Shown here one piece after another: positions 60,885 through 64,000 of a stretch of DNA of 64,000 nucleotides (position 1 is the first letter of the stretch; each line of letters starts with the position of its first letter). The translations under genes and the position numbers were made by a program. The DNA lies in contig NW_025932501.1 of NCBI RefSeq assembly GCF_000764305.2, positions 62,001 to 126,000 on the forward strand. The letters are read 5' to 3'. A model generated the notes under the pieces. The model worked only from the letters and a program-made list of their open reading frames with translations. It was not told the origin of the DNA and did no database searches. This DNA is from Hyalella azteca. Taxonomy: Eukaryota > Arthropoda > Malacostraca > Amphipoda > Hyalellidae.

Positions 60885-62860
60885 TTTCTGACCCTCCGTT
60901 CATCCAGGCTCAAAGACTTCATAATCTTATAGCCTTATTTATTATCATGTTAGATAAATTGTTACTTTTTACGTAAATTTCATTAAATTTCATTCTGAAG
61001 GCTGATCGTACATCTAAAACAATGCAGGTTTAACTGAAGACTTTAAAAATAAATTATATTATACATTTAGGTGGCTACAGCATCATAGATTTTCTAAATA
61101 AGTAACAACTAGGTTATAGATGCACCATTACGACACGGTTCAAAGAGTTCTACATTGACAAGCTTGCGCACGCCTCCTATTCTGATAAATAATATCAATC
61201 GGTAATTGATCCACTATGAATCTGAGAAGAATATTATCGAGGTCCGTTATACTATACTACTTATATACTTATACAGTTTTAGGTACATTATATAACTGAA
61301 TTACTGAATTGCCCTCGTCCATTTGGCAGCTAACAAAAACAAAATAACTAAAAAAAACAATTAACAAAACATCACTGAACACTGCAGAACATTTGCGTGC
61401 AGGCATCCGCACTTCACGCCTGGCTCCAGATTCTCGTCCCGTGGACATGAATAGAATTAAAGACGTCGCCATGGCAGTTCACCTGAAAAGTAAACGACGG
61501 TGAGACAAAAATTAATGAATATTTTCACGTTACCGAAAGTCAATTCAAATGATTGTAAAAAGATAATCTATATAAAGACATAGGAACGATCACCTATGAC
61601 TCTGATCGACTCCGAATTTTATTACCCCTTCTTGAAACGTAAAATTAGATTTTTCGACGTTTGTGTCTTAGAAACTTTGTGATAGTTGTACTTCTTCCGA
61701 TTTTCCAGATTTTAATCAAATTCATGTAATTTTGCCTAGAGCAGATATGAAGGAAGAAAGCAACGAACATTTATACGAACATAATAGCCTGATGGAATGG
61801 AGTAAACACTATTTCCCTCATAACTACTCAAGCAATGATGAAAAATTCATTGTACGAAGTAAAACAATTATTTTAACATACATTATATCCGGTAATTTTT
61901 CCCTAGCTTAACATTTTAATACAAGTCAAATTTTTGCTTGCATATTCAGACCTTGTAACATAAATTGAATTAAAACACCAACTTATGCATCGTTGAAGGA
62001 TGTGATTCGATTTCAATTTGAAATCGTATATAAGTTATCACTCACCCAACGCTTGCAGTCCGGTCGACAATCCCGCCGGTCGGTGACATCGAAATTGCCG
62101 CAAGGAGAACCGTACGTGTAAGATGATGTCATCAATATTCAGTTATTTATTTCATATGAAGTAAAAAAATCAATAATCTAAATATGCTTAACTTTTCCAG
62201 TGATAATTCAAAGTTGCATGAGCTCTGAATTCTTATGAACAATCTTGAATCAATTCCGGTAAAATTTACAAATTACTGGGTGCGAGCAACAAACCACAAC
62301 AAGATCAAGAAAACGAACTTTTTTCTAGCAACTAATCAGCTTTCTTGATTTTAATGTTCACTTGAAAGTTTTGATTAAAAGTCATTAAAACTGTAAAATA
62401 AATTTTAGTTAGCCGAGGGCAGGAGCTATTCGTTGGAAGCCCTTACGCGGCGCACTAAGTTGCCGTCTGAGGGAAGCTGTAGGCCACGCCTCCCTCGAGG
62501 CGCTATGGGCGGGTGTTACGACCAGGACGAAGCAATTGTGTAGTTGTGTTCTGACAAAAAACTGCTCAGTTATGAGCAAAAGTAAACATTTTTTAATTTT
62601 AATTATGATAAGGAAATCTATGGATTCAGAAATAATTTTGATTCAGTTCCGAAACAGAAAATTTAACGGTGCGCCCTAAATACTTTTGAATTGCGGAACG
62701 CCAGTGCTTTAGTTTGTCCGTCCGGCAACTTTACAAAAGCAAACTAGATCTCCACTGTTATTGCCTTCAGTTTACAACTTGCAATAATAACTCATTTCTG
62801 TAGGGTTTTTCAATACGCATTTCAGGCGTTGTCTTATAAATATTCGGGTTGGGTTGTGGT
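60885..62860. other. No recognisable gene; GC-rich patch at 62410-62530
   Basis: AT-rich DNA. The patch at about 62410-62530 (with ACGCGGCGCACTAAG and CCTCCCTCGAGGCGC) is GC-richer but holds no frame of note. No RNA gene seen. Confidence 0.45.
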
Positions 62861-62865
62861 TTTGG

Positions 62866-63031
62866 TCCATCGCTCCGGAGAGGCGGACCGACCGAGGGCT
62901 GCTGAGGGAGGGCGTGAGAGCGAAAGAGAGAAAATGAGGGGCTGCACGCGCATAAACGCCGGGGGCAAAATGGCTTTTCCCCCAACCGAGGCCGAGCTGT
63001 GGAAGCCGACAGATCTGCTGGTCTCGAGCTA
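62866..63031 (+). other. CpG-rich patch with possible translation start
   Basis: Fifteen CpG dinucleotides fall in about 165 bp, within AT-rich surroundings. On the plus strand GGGCAAAATGG places an ATG at 62970 in a favourable context (A at -3, G at +4). It would encode MAFPPTEAELWKPTDLLVSS before a stop at 63030. The frame is also open upstream to 62829, and the minus strand is open over the same region, as expected from GC content. It could be a first exon or a promoter-proximal cluster, but no splice donor of good quality or downstream exon was found. The peptide is not recognised. Confidence 0.2.
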
Positions 63032-63950
63032 AAGACTTGGCTTGTTTTAGTGCATCAGAGAGAGCCTTGCACGCATCACCCGTGACTCAGGCTCACTACC
63101 AGTACCAGAGTGAGTCAAGAGGATAATCAATCATCTGTGGAACATGCCGGTGTTATATGGCCTTCTCAATTTCGGTGTCTCGTAATCTTGTCTTTCAGTT
63201 GACATTGTCGGAAAAACTATCACCGAGAGCAATGCGAAGTTGACTTAGGATGAGAAAAAATCCCAAACGATCGACACCGAGAGGCAGAGAAATAGAGAGC
63301 GCGGCGCCAGTTTTGAGAACATGTGACGTTCGCTGAGGCAGATTTGGTAATCCACGGCCTGGCAATGCTTAGTGATGAGCATTATAAGGCGGTAATTTGT
63401 GTTCAAATACGATATTCATAATTTTGTTAGGCCATCTTCATCTCAAGTGGTAACCTACGATTATGAGTTTAGAATTTTGACCGGTAAAAAGTAAAATTGT
63501 GTACTAATTAATTTTTTTCATAAGCTTCAGAAACGAACACATGTAGCGGCATCCCTATATTGTGCGTGGTTAAGTGCAAAACATATACGCAATTAAGCTA
63601 ATAAATTATTTCCACTGATAGAAGACAATCACCAGCTGACTTGTCCGCTGATCACGTCATATAGTTGAGTAAATTTCAGTAATTCATTTACTTCGCGAAT
63701 TATTGAATGATTTAAATAGTTTATATCATAGACACGCGATTTACGATGAATTTTTTTACTCTTTTAATGTTCGAAGGTTTTCCCATCGACGTTCAAATAT
63801 CAATTTCAAACGAGAGACATAAAATGATAAAAATATCTTTAAAATGATAATGGTGTACAAGTGGCGTAAGTCCTGACTATTAGTTCAGACTCTGAAGCAA
63901 TTGAAATAATTCTTTATCATTCCATATGATTTCGATATTGGCAGAGGGAT
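63032..63950. other. No recognisable gene
   Basis: AT-rich sequence up to the terminal microsatellite. Nothing supported. Confidence 0.5.
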
Positions 63951-63953
63951 TGC

Positions 63954-63954
<1 letters not shown>

Positions 63955-64000
<46 letters not shown>
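63955..64000. repeat. (TTA)n microsatellite, truncated by the window edge
   Basis: An uninterrupted run of TTA occupies the last 46 bases (about 15 units) and continues past the right border, so the full length is unknown. Confidence 0.98.

Noticed and set aside
1..64000. Conserved animal microRNAs and small nuclear RNA genes
   Set aside because: I looked by eye for several well-known mature microRNA sequences and core small-RNA motifs and found no match. A covariance-model scan would be needed to exclude them fully.

Overview
This 64 kb window looks like AT-rich, gene-poor nuclear DNA of a metazoan. An arthropod is the most plausible source, but the sequence does not fix a genus. There is no dense run of long reading frames as in a bacterium, phage or virus. 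The longest frames are 145-150 codons; one of them is produced by a minisatellite and none matches a protein family I recognise. I found no complete protein-coding gene, rRNA or tRNA. The window is best read as intergenic or deep intronic sequence.

What can be supported is repeats. (1) Mobile-element remnants: the C-terminal end of a non-LTR retrotransposon reverse transcriptase (about 11.03-11.26 kb); two opposite-facing copies of one short inverted-repeat (MITE-like) element of about 310-320 bp (18541-18852 and 54787-55108), whose termini of roughly 75-80 bp carry a nested palindrome; two copies of a small fold-back element with a CTGT/CCGT core (25.88-26.05 kb and 30.08-30.21 kb); and two diverged copies of a roughly 95 bp dispersed sequence (13.25 and 29.45 kb). 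(2) Tandem repeats of many unit lengths: 18 bp x8 at 14.6 kb, 18/19 bp x about 22 at 24.2-24.6 kb, 40 bp x3 at 14.3 kb, 83 bp x4 at 40.4-40.8 kb, 123 bp x2.7 at 44.1-44.4 kb, 558 bp x2 at 33.3-34.4 kb, 873 bp x2 at 59.1-60.9 kb, several two-copy duplications of about 30-90 bp, and a (TTA)n microsatellite running off the right edge. (3) A few short CpG-rich patches in otherwise AT-rich DNA (27.7, 46.75-46.96, 58.6 and 62.9 kb). The one at 46.8-46.9 kb holds two tandem motifs resembling a tRNA T-arm/B box.

Layout: 0-9 kb plain AT-rich DNA; 9-11.3 kb short duplications and the retrotransposon end; 14.3-14.7 kb two adjacent minisatellites; 18-18.9 kb a duplication and the first MITE; 24.2-24.6 kb minisatellite; 25.9 and 30.1 kb fold-back pair; 33.3-34.4 kb 558-bp duplication; 36.6-37.1 kb short duplications; 40.4-40.8 kb 83-bp array; 43.5-44.7 kb cluster of four arrays; 46.3-46.96 kb duplication and tRNA-like doublet; 54.8-55.1 kb second MITE; 59.07-60.88 kb double hairpin and 873-bp duplication with a single N at its junction; 62.9 kb CpG-rich patch; 63.95-64 kb microsatellite.

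I see no gene system working together here. The most interesting items are the MITE-like family with a palindrome inside each terminus, the fold-back pair, and the N-joined 873-bp duplication. All unit counts and identities come from reading by eye, without alignment software.
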